From Drosophila persimilis (lineage: Eukaryota > Arthropoda > Insecta > Diptera > Drosophilidae), in the NCBI RefSeq assembly GCF_003286085.1, contig NW_020825288.1:21142001-21206000 (forward strand): DNA of 64,000 nucleotides, read 5' to 3'. Positions 22,301 through 35,195 of this stretch are shown here, in pieces. Below the pieces are notes generated by a model that saw only the letters and a list, made by a program, of their open reading frames with translations, made no database searches and was not told where the DNA came from. Position 1 is the first letter of the stretch. Each line of letters opens with the position of its first letter. The translations under genes and the position numbers were made by a program.

Positions 22301-24412
22301 TCCGAACCGCACCCACAGTACACACCACCATACACCAAATAAAAGCCCTAAATGGGGCTTCAACACCGCACAGAAGTTGCAGGGGAGGAAGTAAGCCAAG
22401 GGGCCAGAAGGAGGGAGGACTCTCATTTATTTGCATTTTGAAAACCCAACCAGTCAACGAGCCAGACCAGGCCGTCGCACTCCCACTCCCACTCCCATTC
22501 CCACCCAGCCATGAAAACCAACATGAAAACCAAGAAAATGAAATCGGCACTCACTCCGGCAGGAGAAAAAAGAATTCATAAAATAAAGGATTTCCTAATT
22601 GCCAATTTGCATGCAGCCGCCTCTAATTTTTTGCCCATTCGCTGGATAAATAAACTTCATTTCGCGCTGGGGTTTTTCCTCTTTATTTTTATTTTTTTTT
22701 GGGAGAGGAAGTGTGTGAGACATGCCCTTACGAGAGGGTATCAGCCATATGGGAAGGGAATTGTTATTTGATAATATTAGGCGTATAAGGAGGGGTACTT
22801 TTCAGGTGGAAGATCCATTGAATATTGAAAGAATCTTCGAAATTGCTTGCTGCATCATGATATAGATCTTTTCTCTTTTCGATACCTATGGTTTGAATGA
22901 TACAAGAGTTCTATGTATATTTTAGAAGCATAAAGTCGTTTCTTCTATCGATGCAGCATTTATAAATTTATCATTTTCTTTTGTATTGTAATCCTGCTTC
23001 ATATTGAACCATTTTCTTCCCAATCTCTCCATCAGGAGGAGAGTATCAGCACATTTTGGAGCCCTAAACAAAGCTTCCCATATTTCTCGCGCTTGTTGGT
23101 TTATGATTTTGTTTATTTAGTGAGTTGGCTTTGCTTTAGTGGCATGCTACGCCAACACCACAACCAACCCCCACCAACCCCCAATCCAGCCCAACGAGCC
23201 TCGTGGTTCGCTTTCAGTATGGTCTGTTTCAGCGGACATTCCACGGTTTTGTTCTGGCTGCCTGCGTTGCATATTTCTGCTGCTCCTGCTGCCCCTCTCC
23301 CTTTTTTTTAAATTTGCCCAATTGCTGGCATGATATTTGTGTGGCAGGGCAGGAGACAGGGGGCAGGAGTCGCGTTACTATACATATATGGAGGCCGGGC
23401 CGGGCCGGTCGGGCCTTATTTCACTTTCAACTCAGGGGCCCCGGATCGCGCGCTTTATTTATGCAAATGTCAAATATTTTGATATGGCGCTGCCATGTGA
23501 ATGAAAGCAAACGGAAGTACATTATAAAGTTTGGGGTTGGGGTCGAGATTGTGGGGTTCCGAGGACCAGGACTACAGCCTGCTGTCCTTCCTCTTCCTGG
23601 GCTTCCTCCATTGAGAGTGGTATTATTTGGCCAACCAACAAGCCGAATGTGCCACTAATAGGACCGCCCCATAGCATTAAAACCACACCATCATCGCCAC
23701 TGCCAGCAGGTCGACGTCCATCTCCGATGAGTAGAGGTGGAGGTGGAGGTGGAGGCGGTGGCAAGTGGAAAGTGGAGTAATTATGGCATTTTCTAAATTC
23801 CTCGTGTGCCTCCTTCTGGGGGCTACTGCTACTCCTCCCTCTCTTTCTCCTGGAGGCTCCTGAAACACCTCCTGGGGTTACTGTTATTCCCGCTCCTGAG
23901 GTTGCTGCTTCTGTTGCCTCATGAAGGCTCCTGCTACACCTCCTGCCACCCCTGAGGGTTCTGCCTCACCTCATTTTGTTGCCAACATGAACTTTTCTTT
24001 GTTGTTGGCTTTGTTGTCCTGGGAAGCAGGCAGATAGGACTGCAGAGCCAGGAGGAGGGGGAGCAGCTGTGGGGCTGGGAATGGGAATTTTCGAGATTAT
24101 TGGCACGTAACGTAAATTACTTCGCAAAAGGAATTTTTAATTTTAACAACACCAAAGAGGGACATCTAAAAGACACACACACACACACTCACAGCACACC
24201 GACAATTTTCCATTGATTATTCTTCCAAAAGAACGAGCGAGCCGCCTGTTGAATTTCCTTAGAAACTTATTTCTGGGCAATCAAATTGCTAATGGAGCTG
24301 CTGCCCAAGCAGCTGTAAACTCAATTAGTCCGATATTTTTGGGTGGAGCATTTGTTGCCGAAACTTTCCAGAGTTGAGTGACCCCCAGAGGGGGCAGGCT
24401 GGATGAGGGGCT

Positions 24413-25375
24413 CTACATCACCATCGCATTGAGAGATCGCGGCTGTGGTGGCTGCAACTCCTTGGCCTTCTGGCCCCAGATGGTGGTCGCCGGATGAACA
24501 ATCACCTTGCGCTTCTTCTTGAAAGTCAGCGTTTCGTAGTGGTAGTCCTGGGTGACTTTCGCAGAGTTGAGATTGCTCACAAATGCCAGCCCAATGGGGT
24601 CCAGATTCACGTAGAAGCAGTTCAGCAAAAATATATCGAAATTGAGGCGTGCTACCAGCTCGTAAGCGGCGCTCAGTTTCTCATTCCAGATGCTCACCGA
24701 AGTGAAGTCCACCGACTCGCGCGCCTGCAGCTGGAGGGCTTCCTTGAAGGTGCGAAAGGTGTGCAGGGTTATGACCCCAGTGGGTCCATTCCCCAGGTAA
24801 CTGTGACTGAGATCGAAGACAATCGTGGGCGAGGCGTGCCGTGGCACCTTCTCCAAGGAGGACACAATCGTTCTGGCCTTCAACTCTTCGATTCTGGTCA
24901 GAGTTGTCAGATAAACCGGATGATTGGCTATCTCGGGGCGCAGCTCCTCCAAGCGATCCTCCAGTCGATTCACAAACTCCTCCAGCATGGACTCCTGCAG
25001 CAGCAGCGTGGCCACCGCATTGGCAGCAAAGGGATCGTGTAAGGACTCCAACAGATAGTGCATGGCACAATTGATGTCCCCATCCGCACAGAGTATCATC
25101 AGACGCGGCGAGTTCCATTTGTATTTGATCTCCTCGGGCTCCTCCGAGAATGCCTCTTTCGAACCAATGCTCTGAAACATTCGAGCGCCAGCCGTTGGCG
25201 CCTTGGGAGCATCGCCACCTGCAGCATCCTTCACGGCTTCTATAGCGATTGGCAGACTGACACTCAGATCTTTGCTGCAGTCCAGATTGTGTATGGTTTC
25301 ATATTTGATGAGTGGCACCGGCAGCAGGGGATATTTTGGGATGATAAACTCTTCTTCTATGATACTACCTTTCAT
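24413..25375 (-). CDS. aldehyde-dehydrogenase-like protein lacking the catalytic Cys (putative pseudoenzyme)
   Basis: This is a single-exon frame. The first in-frame ATG is at 25375 (AGCAAAATG context), giving 320 residues. The upstream part of the frame to 25456 has no ATG. An acidic, unplaced N-terminus (about 1-100) precedes a region that follows the order of the C-terminal half of the aldehyde dehydrogenase fold. FAANAVATLLLQESMLEEF resembles the family's catalytic-Cys segment leading into the VQES..EEF helix. GVITLHTFRTFKEALQL resembles the FGPV..FKT.EEA segment. SVSIWNEKLSAAYELVARLN and NCFYVNLDPI resemble the ..SVWT..L..A..VA..L..G and N.Y..DP segments. The position expected to hold the catalytic cysteine is alanine and the NAD-binding half is not evident, so enzymatic activity is unlikely. 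Codon use and the 300-codon length support a real gene. The family assignment is by eye and tentative. Confidence 0.7.
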   Translation of the reverse strand: MKGSIIEEEFIIPKYPLLPVPLIKYETIHNLDCSKDLSVSLPIAIEAVKDAAGGDAPKAPTAGARMFQSIGSKEAFSEEPEEIKYKWNSPRLMILCADGDINCAMHYLLESLHDPFAANAVATLLLQESMLEEFVNRLEDRLEELRPEIANHPVYLTTLTRIEELKARTIVSSLEKVPRHASPTIVFDLSHSYLGNGPTGVITLHTFRTFKEALQLQARESVDFTSVSIWNEKLSAAYELVARLNFDIFLLNCFYVNLDPIGLAFVSNLNSAKVTQDYHYETLTFKKKRKVIVHPATTIWGQKAKELQPPQPRSLNAMVM

Positions 25376-26255
25376 TTTGCTTGAATTTATACGAGTATTA
25401 GGCGGAAAAATGTATTCATTTTCTTGGATATGATAATGATTTGACAGTGTAGGCAATGGGAGCTTTTACAGACCCAAACTGCTGGGAAATCTGGTACTAC
25501 TGATAAGTAGTACGCCCCTATCATCTAAGGAAGATCCCATCCAATAAAACCCCTCTATCATCTAGTATAAACCTATGCCAAAATGGTGGGTACTCTTCGA
25601 CAAACCCCATTTGAATGTGCCCTTCCCCTAAGCGTATCATCTGGTTTCGACATACTTCCCACAAAGTGTTGCCCAACTTCCCTGGTGAACACACACATAT
25701 TATCGCTGCGATTTATCAAATCTCTCTCACTTGGTTCACACTTGATTTGGCTGCCAGTTGACCAAAGGACCTTTCTCATTGACCTTATTTTGCGGGCGGG
25801 CGTTGGGTGATTTACAGTTGATTTAACCGTTTAAGCATGGCTAATGCATAATAAACGTTTTACCCACAAACTTTTCAGCCACTTTTCCGACTGCTCATTT
25901 GAGTGTATCTGCGTGTACGTGTGTGTATGTGTGTGTCTCTGTGTGGCTGTGGGGGGAGGCAATTTCCACCAGCTTGCGGTCCTTTTTTCTCGAACCTATT
26001 TGAGATAGAAATCATGTGCAGTCATTAGATTGTTTTTCGATTGACGTGACATGATAATGAATGAATTTTTCTCTCAGTTTTCCTCTTGCTTTCCTTTTGT
26101 TTCCTTTCCGCTCTTTCGTTGTTGTGGGGTTGTTGTTGTCGTGAGGCTTTTCCGCTTGCCTTTTTCTGGGACTTGTAACTTTTCGTGTTACCACCGCCGA
26201 CGCCGCCTGCTGGTCTGCGGTTTGCCCTAAAAACCTGTAATTTCTACACACAAAA

Positions 26256-26280
26256 ACACACACACACACACACACACACA
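26256..26280. repeat. (AC)n microsatellite
   Basis: About 12 uninterrupted AC units. Confidence 0.95.
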
Positions 26281-29200
26281 AAGGGGTGTGCAAGGTGTCG
26301 ACAGGTGGCAGGTGGCAGTCCAGTTTGTTTACGGATTTGTTTACGGCCGCCTGACCATAATGACCAATGAAGCGGCAGCGGCTGCCTCAAGTCTCTGCCT
26401 GCCCGCCTGCCCGCCTGCCATCGAAATTACAACACGAATTGCAATTAAAATGGGAGTGGAAATGGCACGAAAATTGAAATTGGTGTCCGTCCGCACGAGC
26501 GTGCTTAAAGGGTTCTGTGAATGCATTTTTCTCTCACTTAATTGGTTCCTAGAATGAGAATGAGAATGAGAAGGAGACTCACCTGCCTCCCGGTCATGTG
26601 CAAATACATACTGCCTTCGCTTGCCAGACAGAGTTCTCTTTCGAGCAAGAGATTGACATTTCTGGACTCTGTTGACAGGTGGCCTGACAGTCCCGGGAAA
26701 GCCCTGACAGCATCAGAGGCATTGATGCCGCTCTTAAAGAGCTCTCTGCCCACAAATATATTTCGTGTTTAAATAAAGGCAGAAGGAGAGATGTAATTAA
26801 AATGTTTAAATGTTCTCTTATAAAAGGAATCAGTCAAAGGGAATCGCACGCAAAAAAAATGAAAGAAATTAAATGTATCACGTCTGGCACACTATAAGGA
26901 CATGCCATCGCCCGCCGTTTCCTACATTCAAGTGGCAAGCAGCCTTGACGCCGGTGGGAGTCTACAGGCTCTTGACATCCCGCCGCCCCCTTCCCCCCTT
27001 CACGCCTTCGACTATAGTATGAATTCTACCACTCCCTTTGCATGTCATCGTCTTCGAGGTCTTGTTCTTCGTCTGCAAATGTCTGCGTCTTGAGCGGCGG
27101 CGCTTTGTTTTGCCTTAATTAATACGCGTTTACATGTTGCCGACTTACGCACGCTTCGAAGGGCCGACATACGAGAGCCACGCCTATAGCCACCCCATCC
27201 ACTCTCAGGAAATGCTGGGGGTCGGGGGCCCCCTTTTGACGCACTGCGGTTGACACGCAAATGCAATTTGTGTGCAAAAGGTAATTTCTGTCTCCACGCA
27301 CACGCACTCTTGGAATGGAGAATGGAGAATGGAGAATGGGGTCTGGCCTGGGATGGTGTGCCCACAAAACAAATGAGTGAAATAAATATTTAAATAGTTG
27401 ACCTGTTTTGTTTCTGCTCCTTGTATGCCCTACTTCAGAGGGTATTGTGATTAGGGGGAGATGTTTGTAATGAAGAAAAGGAAGCTAAGTGGGTTTAAAG
27501 CTAACTTTTTTTTGGGGCAAATAGTGTAGGGAAAATTAAAAGGATATATATTCCAGAGTATCCGTAGCCTCGACCTCCATAGCCAGCCTTCCCTTCTCTT
27601 TATTTTTTGTATGTTTTGTTTTCCTCCTATGAAACATTAATTAATGTGTAAGCTACACTACACACAGACACATACACACGCACACAAATGTTAATCAGGC
27701 CTAAGACAAAAGATTATCATTAATTAGGTGTGGGCGGTAATTACAGCGTTTTTTTCTTGGCTTTTCTTTCCTTGCCATGAATATAATACAATTAATGCTT
27801 TAAAGAACACAACAGCAACCCGCCCATGAGAGCGGCAGGAGCACTGTCCGCCATATGCCGCCGGCGGGGGCATCGTTGTGATAAAATCAAAAATTTAATT
27901 TAATTAAGCACGAATTGAAATTTTGTTGTAATCAATTAGCTTGGTGCTCAGTGAACAGAGCGCACCACCGTGTGTGTGTGTGCACACAGAGATACCCACT
28001 CACACACACTGACAGGTGTATTTGTAACTTCTAAATGAATGAAGTTTCCAACTGAATGACAGACAGATACAATCTTTTTTGTGTGCTTGTCATTCGAGTG
28101 GGGGAGTGGGTAGAGGGGCTGGGATAATACATGAATTAGCAATGGACTCTGTGCATTAATTAGTGAAAGCGAAACGCGAACCCCCCTTTGGGAAACACGA
28201 CATCTTGATTGTAGTTAAAATCCCATTGACTTTGTGAGCTTAATTTTTTTTGTATTTTGTGCTTAATGGTTGATTTATGTTTTCCAGTTTAATGCTTTGT
28301 TTGTGCTCCTGTACCGATGAATGTCCTGCGGTGTTATTTCTTGTAATTATGTAACAACAAATTTTCGGATGGGTGGGGTGGGTAGGCCAATCAGATATAT
28401 ATATGTACTGTATGTGCGGGGTGCCATGAGATATAAATTTAATTACAATGTAAAATAATGAGCGAACGCAATTTCCACTTTGTTTGCCTTCCACATTAAC
28501 GAAGCAAATTAATGACAGCCCCCAAAGTCCAGATGTCAATTTTCATGGCCTGGGATGGCCTGGGATGGTTTTGCTGTTCGGATCACTCGGGGAATTGGAA
28601 ATGCAATCATAAATAATGTGGGAAAAATACAATATTCTACCAATTTACGATGCACATTTTCATATTTCACAATTCATTGCTCAATGCTGTATCTCTCGCT
28701 CTATGTACATATTTATGATTTAAATTCATATTTAAAGCATAATGAAATCAATCAAATCCGCTTCCTTAATCAGGTTTAACCACTTTACACACACAAAACA
28801 GCTGCAAGAATTCCAAACAAATCATTTGTATATCCAAAAAGCGCTTTGGAAAATTAAAACACTTCAAAGAAGGCGGCGCCATATTTTGTGAATGCAAATT
28901 ATTGGCCGCAAGTGGCATCGTGCTGCTGATGAAAATATGCTTCAAATACGGGAATGCCATGAGGCTGTAAGGCAATGCAAATATTTTCTTTGGATTTATG
29001 TTAATTTTTCAGTGAGAGATGCTTCCCGAAAGTTGTATCACATGGGGCGTATTCGTAATACCATAATAATTATATGCAAAGCAAATTGAAATGCCACATA
29101 CACAAATATTTTAATCAGCTCTGCCGCTTCCTCTGCCGCTGCCACTGTCTCTTTCTCTCTCTCAACGTGCGCTCTCGTTTTATCTCTTTACAGGTAAATA

Positions 29201-32200
29201 AGGATAACCGAATCACGGAAGCGGAAAATTCCACAGCTCATGGCGTGAGTGAGGAGATTTAAAGCGGCTGACTTTTTGCAGGGCTTCAATATTGCGTGTC
29301 TCGCTGGATTCGATTCCCAGATACAAGATTAAACCCTGGGGAAAAGTGGGTGCTTGCGTGTGCGCGAAACGAAAACGAAATAAAATGAAATGAAATAATC
29401 GAGACATGCAATCTGGTCGGGCGGGGGGAAATGCATCATTAACGACTAATTAGTGACCAGGCGAACATGTTGACTCGACGAGAAATGAGCTGCTGAGCTT
29501 CAGAAGTGAATGAAATCAATGCCAAAGGAATTGTGGCCAAAAAGTTTCCATTCACACACTCTAGGCCAGAGGCTCAGACGCGAATAATCCTGGCAGAGCA
29601 CTCAGGCCATGGGAAATTAGCGTGCAACAGTGCTCGACTTACTCCTGCTCGACAACTTTCTCCTTCTCCACTGCACAGACAACTTGAAATCATTTCACCA
29701 TTTAGTGGGCTGCCTGTCTGGCAAAGTGTTTGTGGGAGTGTGCCTCGTGTCGGCCATTAAATGCAGCCCAGCAGGAGGACGACTCCTGTCCTCAGAGCTG
29801 GAGCCCATGCGGCGTATGCGCAATAAAACGCATTTCAATAGATTATTACGCGCTCATAACTCCCCGACGTACATCGATTACGGGCGGACGTATTGTCTTT
29901 TGCCTTCTGAGCGTTGCACTCAAGCCGGAAGTTGGTCGGTAAACACAACATTTGCAGGCACTGTGTGTACAGTGGTCACATATGCATAAGAAACTGCATG
30001 AAAGCTCAAAGCGTTTTGTGGGATTTTCTTGACCTATGTTAATAGTCCTTCAATCTGTAAAGTTTTTGCATGAAGGATTTTTAAGGAATCATTCAATTTT
30101 CTTTCATACATAATTAAGAATATGGCAAAATCAAATAAAAAAGACTCTTTTAAGCCTTTGAGTCTGGGAATTGAGGACTACCAGATGTATATTTTGAGCA
30201 ATTATAGCATATTTAATATTGCTATATTCTTAATTATATATTTTTGTAGTGAAGAAAATAAGATGTATTTTTTTCGGTTTTATCCTCTATTTCAACCCAC
30301 TGTTTCCTTCGACTTGGAAGTCCTCGCTGTGTGTGTGCGGTTACTCTGTTCGTTTATTATGCCATTCACAGTTTAATAATGATAATAACGCCAGGATATT
30401 AAAGTTTTCCCGACTGTCGACTGTCGACTGTCGAACGTCTCCCTGGGAATGTCCGACGGGATATGAGTTCCAACTCTCGTCTCGGTCTCGGTGTCGGTCT
30501 CGTCCTGGGCGGGCATTAAAACTATAATCAGTTTATGCAATAAAGTAAATTGTGTACGTAATGTCCGCTGATGGTATGTCTTTTATTTATTTATTTTCTC
30601 TTCTCTTGCGCTACTTTTTATTATTACGGCTTAAAGTTGCTTAGCGCATTTAACGCCCTTTTTTCTGACAGTCAGAAAAAGGAAGAAAACAGGGCATAAC
30701 AGGGGCTAAGCAGGAAAAAGCGCGTTCAATATTAATAAAAGTTTGGCCAAAGTTAATTAAATCTGCTTTTTAATGTGCAGCCATGCATGGGGCATCCGAG
30801 GCGCGAACGTAATAAATTGACCGTGCGAAGAACCATACCATAATGTTCATATATTCGCATCTATATGTGCGTATATCTCTGGAACAGGGGGACGATGATG
30901 CTGCTGCTGTTGGGGGGTCACAGATAAAGTTTTTCCGCTGGGGAAAATCAAGGAAAAGTGAGTCATAAAGTGGGGTTTTCTTTTTTGGGGTTGCTTTCGG
31001 TTTTTATGCTGGCACTTTCGTTGGTTAAATCTGTGAAAAAATATAAAAATAGCTAAATAAAAGAGATTTTTCACCTATCCTGAACCGAGCAGATATACTG
31101 CTTCTTCGTGTGCAATAAATCATGAAATTTTCCCTCATCTCTTGAGATAATTCAGGTGTCACAACTGAGATTTTCTTCGCCACGCCAACTTTGATTAAAC
31201 TGAAATCCCTCAATTGTGCCACATAATTGGAATAACTATTTTTCCTAATCCTAATTGAGATTTCTGCAGTGTCCTGTCCTGCTTCATACCGTGTCTTGAT
31301 CCTGTGTCCTCTAGTTAATGCCTTCTTTGTGGCATAACGAGTTTGCATTGTTTGGTAATTGGTAATTTTAATGCTTCACCTGACACAAATTTCCGTTTGA
31401 TGTTACTATATATATAAATACTATACGTATCTCGAGTGAATGCCTCTAGGGCCGTCATACTGCCGTCTTGGACAACGCTCGAGGCCGAGGTTGACGCCGA
31501 CGACGACGACGACGCTTCTTGGCCTTAATAAAGCACATAAAATGGCATTAGAGTGGCAACAAAGTCGCCATTATGAGTTCTTTTGTGGCATTTAGCCGCC
31601 TTTGTGCGGGCGCGTCAATATTTAATAGCGCCCTGAGCCTCGTTTCTCTACCATTCTCTACATTGTTCGCGTAACGTTGCGCCGTGCGCCAGAGAGGAGC
31701 AAGTTTTTTATTAAATAATGTGAAGCTTTCATGTCAGAACAGGGCAGGACAGGACAAGACAGAATAGGCCAGCGCCTGGGCAGGGCCTGCCGCTCCTCCA
31801 ATTAAAGTTGAACTGAGCTCAAAGCTGAAATTTGCGTGTTATTTTTCAATTCCATTGCCAAAGAAGTCAAGAAAGCACTTAGTGTGCGCTCGCGGAAGGC
31901 AACTAAATGGCAAACAATCGAAGCAATCAAGCGAAATCATCGCCTCCAAGCCGATGAGGAGCGTGTGTAGCACTCTCCCTTTCTCCCTTTCTCTGCCTCT
32001 CTCTCTCTGACTTAACAATTCGATTAGGCAGAAGCGTCCTTAAGCCCTAGGATGGGGGAGGTCTGCCTTTAATTAAAATGGGACACAACTATGCAGGGGA
32101 CAGGCAGGCCTTAGATTTGTGTCAAGTGCCTGACAGAGAAGCCAAAGCCGAAACTTTATCAAAGTTTAGAGCAGAGGCGGTGGAGGGTTCGCTTTCCCTG

Positions 32201-35158
32201 TGCTGTCGAGGGTCAACAAATTCCTTGGCAAACAAATTTAATAACATAATTTAAAGCTTCTGTTTTTGTAGCGAGAACAGAGGATGGGGAGTCCTGCTTC
32301 TACATTTTGTCATTGTGTGCGGTTTTAAGTGAATTACAAGCTAAAATGGCCACAACGAATGTCACAGAATGCCGCCAACAACAATGCCAATAACACATAC
32401 AGGATAACACAAACAGGATGACAGCAGTAGCTGTATGTAGCCTGTAGCCTGGAGGGGCCCGCAGCAGAGACACAGGACAAAGCCAGCCAAGCGACAAAAT
32501 TATGTAAAAAGTCAGGCAACAAAACAGAACACAAAACCAGAGAACCAGAGCCGGAGAAACGGAACTAGCAGAAGGGAGGAGCAGGCGAGTGGCGAAGGCC
32601 AGAGCCCAGAAATCGTCTAAGCGATGAACAAAGTGAAAGCGAGAAGACGGAGAGTGGCAGAGTGGGGCAAAACATGACCTCTGGAGGCCACACGGTGGCA
32701 AAAGTTGAAGGCAGCAGCCCCAGTCGAAAACTGCAAATGAACATGCGACAAGACACAACAGGAAACGATTACCCTGCCCCCCTGTAAGAAACGCTGATGA
32801 AACCAGAAATGTGTACGAGAGCGGGAGGCTATCGTCTAGAATTTCCACGGCTCTGAACTTTCATTTAAAGATGTGCCCAAATCGAGTCAAATTCATTAAA
32901 CGGCTGTTTGTGCAAGTGCTTTGAAAATTGAGCTAAACGATGCGAAATGACGCCGAGTTGGTATTAAATTATGAATACCTGAAGCAAAAGGAGCGAAAAG
33001 GAGCAGCCTGCCTGCCAGAGGATATGCCAGTCATGAGAGCCACCCAAAAAGGTTTGTGGTGGTGCGGCAAGTGGGGGAATGCCTCCTGTCTGCTGTGTCT
33101 CCTGTTAACAAGCGAAACGAATGACTAAACAGTGGAGCCAGAGCAGCGCTCCATTCCCAGAAAAAGGAAGGCCGCCCCCGAGCACATAGATAACCAGGTC
33201 TAAGGGCTGGGGCTGGGACACAGGATCCCGGGGCACAGGACCCTGGCTGAATTACTAAATCTTCTGGCTGTAAGCAACTTAAATTTTGCAGGCCAAAAGA
33301 GAGAGGGAGAGAGAAAGCTAGGCCCTGCTCGCTGGCTGTGTAATTCATTATGTATGCCTAATGTTAACAATTTAGCAGCTATTGGTTTATCTTAATGAAG
33401 CTGTCTGCCCCCAGGAGCGACCTAAATACACAGACATACTTACACACACACAAGCACACAGAAAGAGAGTGCCACTCTCACACAGAAGAGCATGTACTGG
33501 CGAAGAAAGAGGCATCCATACACATGGCCACCCACACACCACACAGTTGAGCGACCTTCCGGCCTGCTTTTGGCAGTCTTTAACTTTTATTATGGGCCCC
33601 CAGCCACCCCACCCCATCCTTAATCCTCCGCCCTGGCTCCATTACACTGTCGCTAACCCATCGACAGAAAAGATTTAACCACCCTGGGAAGCCCCTTGTC
33701 GCCCCTTTGACACTTGGGGAACAAAAAATATTGTCACACTTAACCGCGAAACGGTTGAACTTTTGTGTGGAAGACCCTGCCGTTGTTGCTGCCACTGCCA
33801 CTGCCCCTGCTGCCATTGCTGTCACTGCTGCTGCTGCTGCTGCTCCTCTTTCCTGTTGCTGCTGCTTATCCCTTTGTCTTTTGCATTTTTCAAGTTTCCT
33901 TAAATATTAAAGAGCTCTCATTGTGGTTTGTGCCCCTACGTCTCGTGTCTATGCGGCAGGGGCATGGTCCCTGGCGGACCAGCTGACGAAGCGGCGAAAG
34001 TGTTGACACTCGTGGGAAAATGTTTTAATAATTTGTGTAAAGAGTTGACAGCTTGTGTGGCACGAAAAGGCAAGGGGCAGGGTGTGGTGTGTGGTGTGTG
34101 GTGTGTGGCACGTGTGAAAAGCTAAACTTTTATTTTCTACAAAAAACGGAAGGAAAAAGGGCCTGTAGAGAAGGTACGTCGAGGGTTTCTGACAAAAGGC
34201 CTAAACAGCATTGACAACGAGTTTGGTTTTGTCATAAAATATTCAAAAATATATATGACGCACATAGATACATGTATACACACACACACAAGCGCTCAAC
34301 CCCCAAAAATTGACATGAATTTCGATTGGGATTTGGTTTGTGCCCTTGGCTGCTGGCTGGCCAATTGATTTGCTTGTTGGGCCTCTAACGCACAAAATTG
34401 AGATCGACAAGGCACACACGCACATACACACACACAAATCTCTATATATACCGTCGTATATATGTGTAAGTGTGTCATTAGGAAAGGTCGAAGCTTATTA
34501 AATATTTTATATGGCATATGCGACCCACCGACCCCCCGAAAAAGGCGTCCACAGGTTGACACATGTCCTCCATGTGAGGTCAAGGGCACACCAAAGCCTG
34601 ACAGCCAAGTACTCCTTCGTGGGATTCTAACCTGTTTGACATACTCATTTACATGATTGAACTTCTGTCCGCCGCCACATCGATACGAGCTCTGTGCTAC
34701 GAGCTCTGTGCTACGAGCTGTGTTTTTCCCTACAGATCTTTATGTAAATTTCCTGTTGCTCTTCTTAGTCAATTAGAGGAAAACCAAGGGGAATAGCCCC
34801 ATGGAATTTGCTTGATTAGATTACACCGCACCCTAATCACTATGGTTAAACCTTGAACTTAAATTGGAGCCACACACAAGACTCCCACCGACGACTGGCA
34901 GCTGGAAATGAACGGATGAATCTATGGTCGAGAGCCTGGCAAACACAAACACACATAAATTAAACAAGTGAGGAAAAGGGAGAAAGCTGAGCCGGAAGAA
35001 AATGGTTGAAACGTGTGCTGTTTAGAAATTTATTAGCCAAACAAAAGATTTATTAATGCGAAAATTTGCAGCATCAGCACACAGTGTGCATTGTTGATCT
35101 ATATTTGCCTTTGTTTCATGCGGTGGCCCACACAAGCAAATAAAGCTTAAGCTGCATG

Positions 35159-35159
35159 C

Positions 35160-35191
<32 letters not shown>
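35159..35191. repeat. (CA)n microsatellite
   Basis: About 16 uninterrupted CA units, followed by ACAGACAGAG. Confidence 0.95.

Positions 35192-35195
<4 letters not shown>

Larger units (their letters stand above)
9106..24412. other. 15-kb stretch without a supportable gene
   Basis: Many short frames occur on both strands, but each is low-complexity (Leu/Ser/Phe-rich from pyrimidine runs, His/Thr from CA runs) or lacks an ATG. The stretch holds (AC)n at 12428-12464, a CAA/GTT-type tract at 13270-13320, GA-rich tracts near 12510-12545, the palindrome at 16800, (CTG)8 at 19318, a C9-10 run at 22051-22061 and proline-type CTCCTG repeats at 23810-23980. Enhancers or long-RNA genes could be present but cannot be seen by eye. 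Confidence 0.5.

Noticed and set aside
25376..25456. N-terminal extension of the ALDH-like frame
   Set aside because: It begins at TTG and has no ATG; the first ATG at 25375 has a good fly context.
29280..29340. tRNA-like GATTCGATTCCC string
   Set aside because: No matching acceptor stem, D-arm or anticodon arm could be built around it.
32300..32848. 182-codon minus-strand frame
   Set aside because: Cys/Leu/Phe-rich translation typical of a purine-rich opposite strand; no domain, no clear promoter or poly(A) signal.
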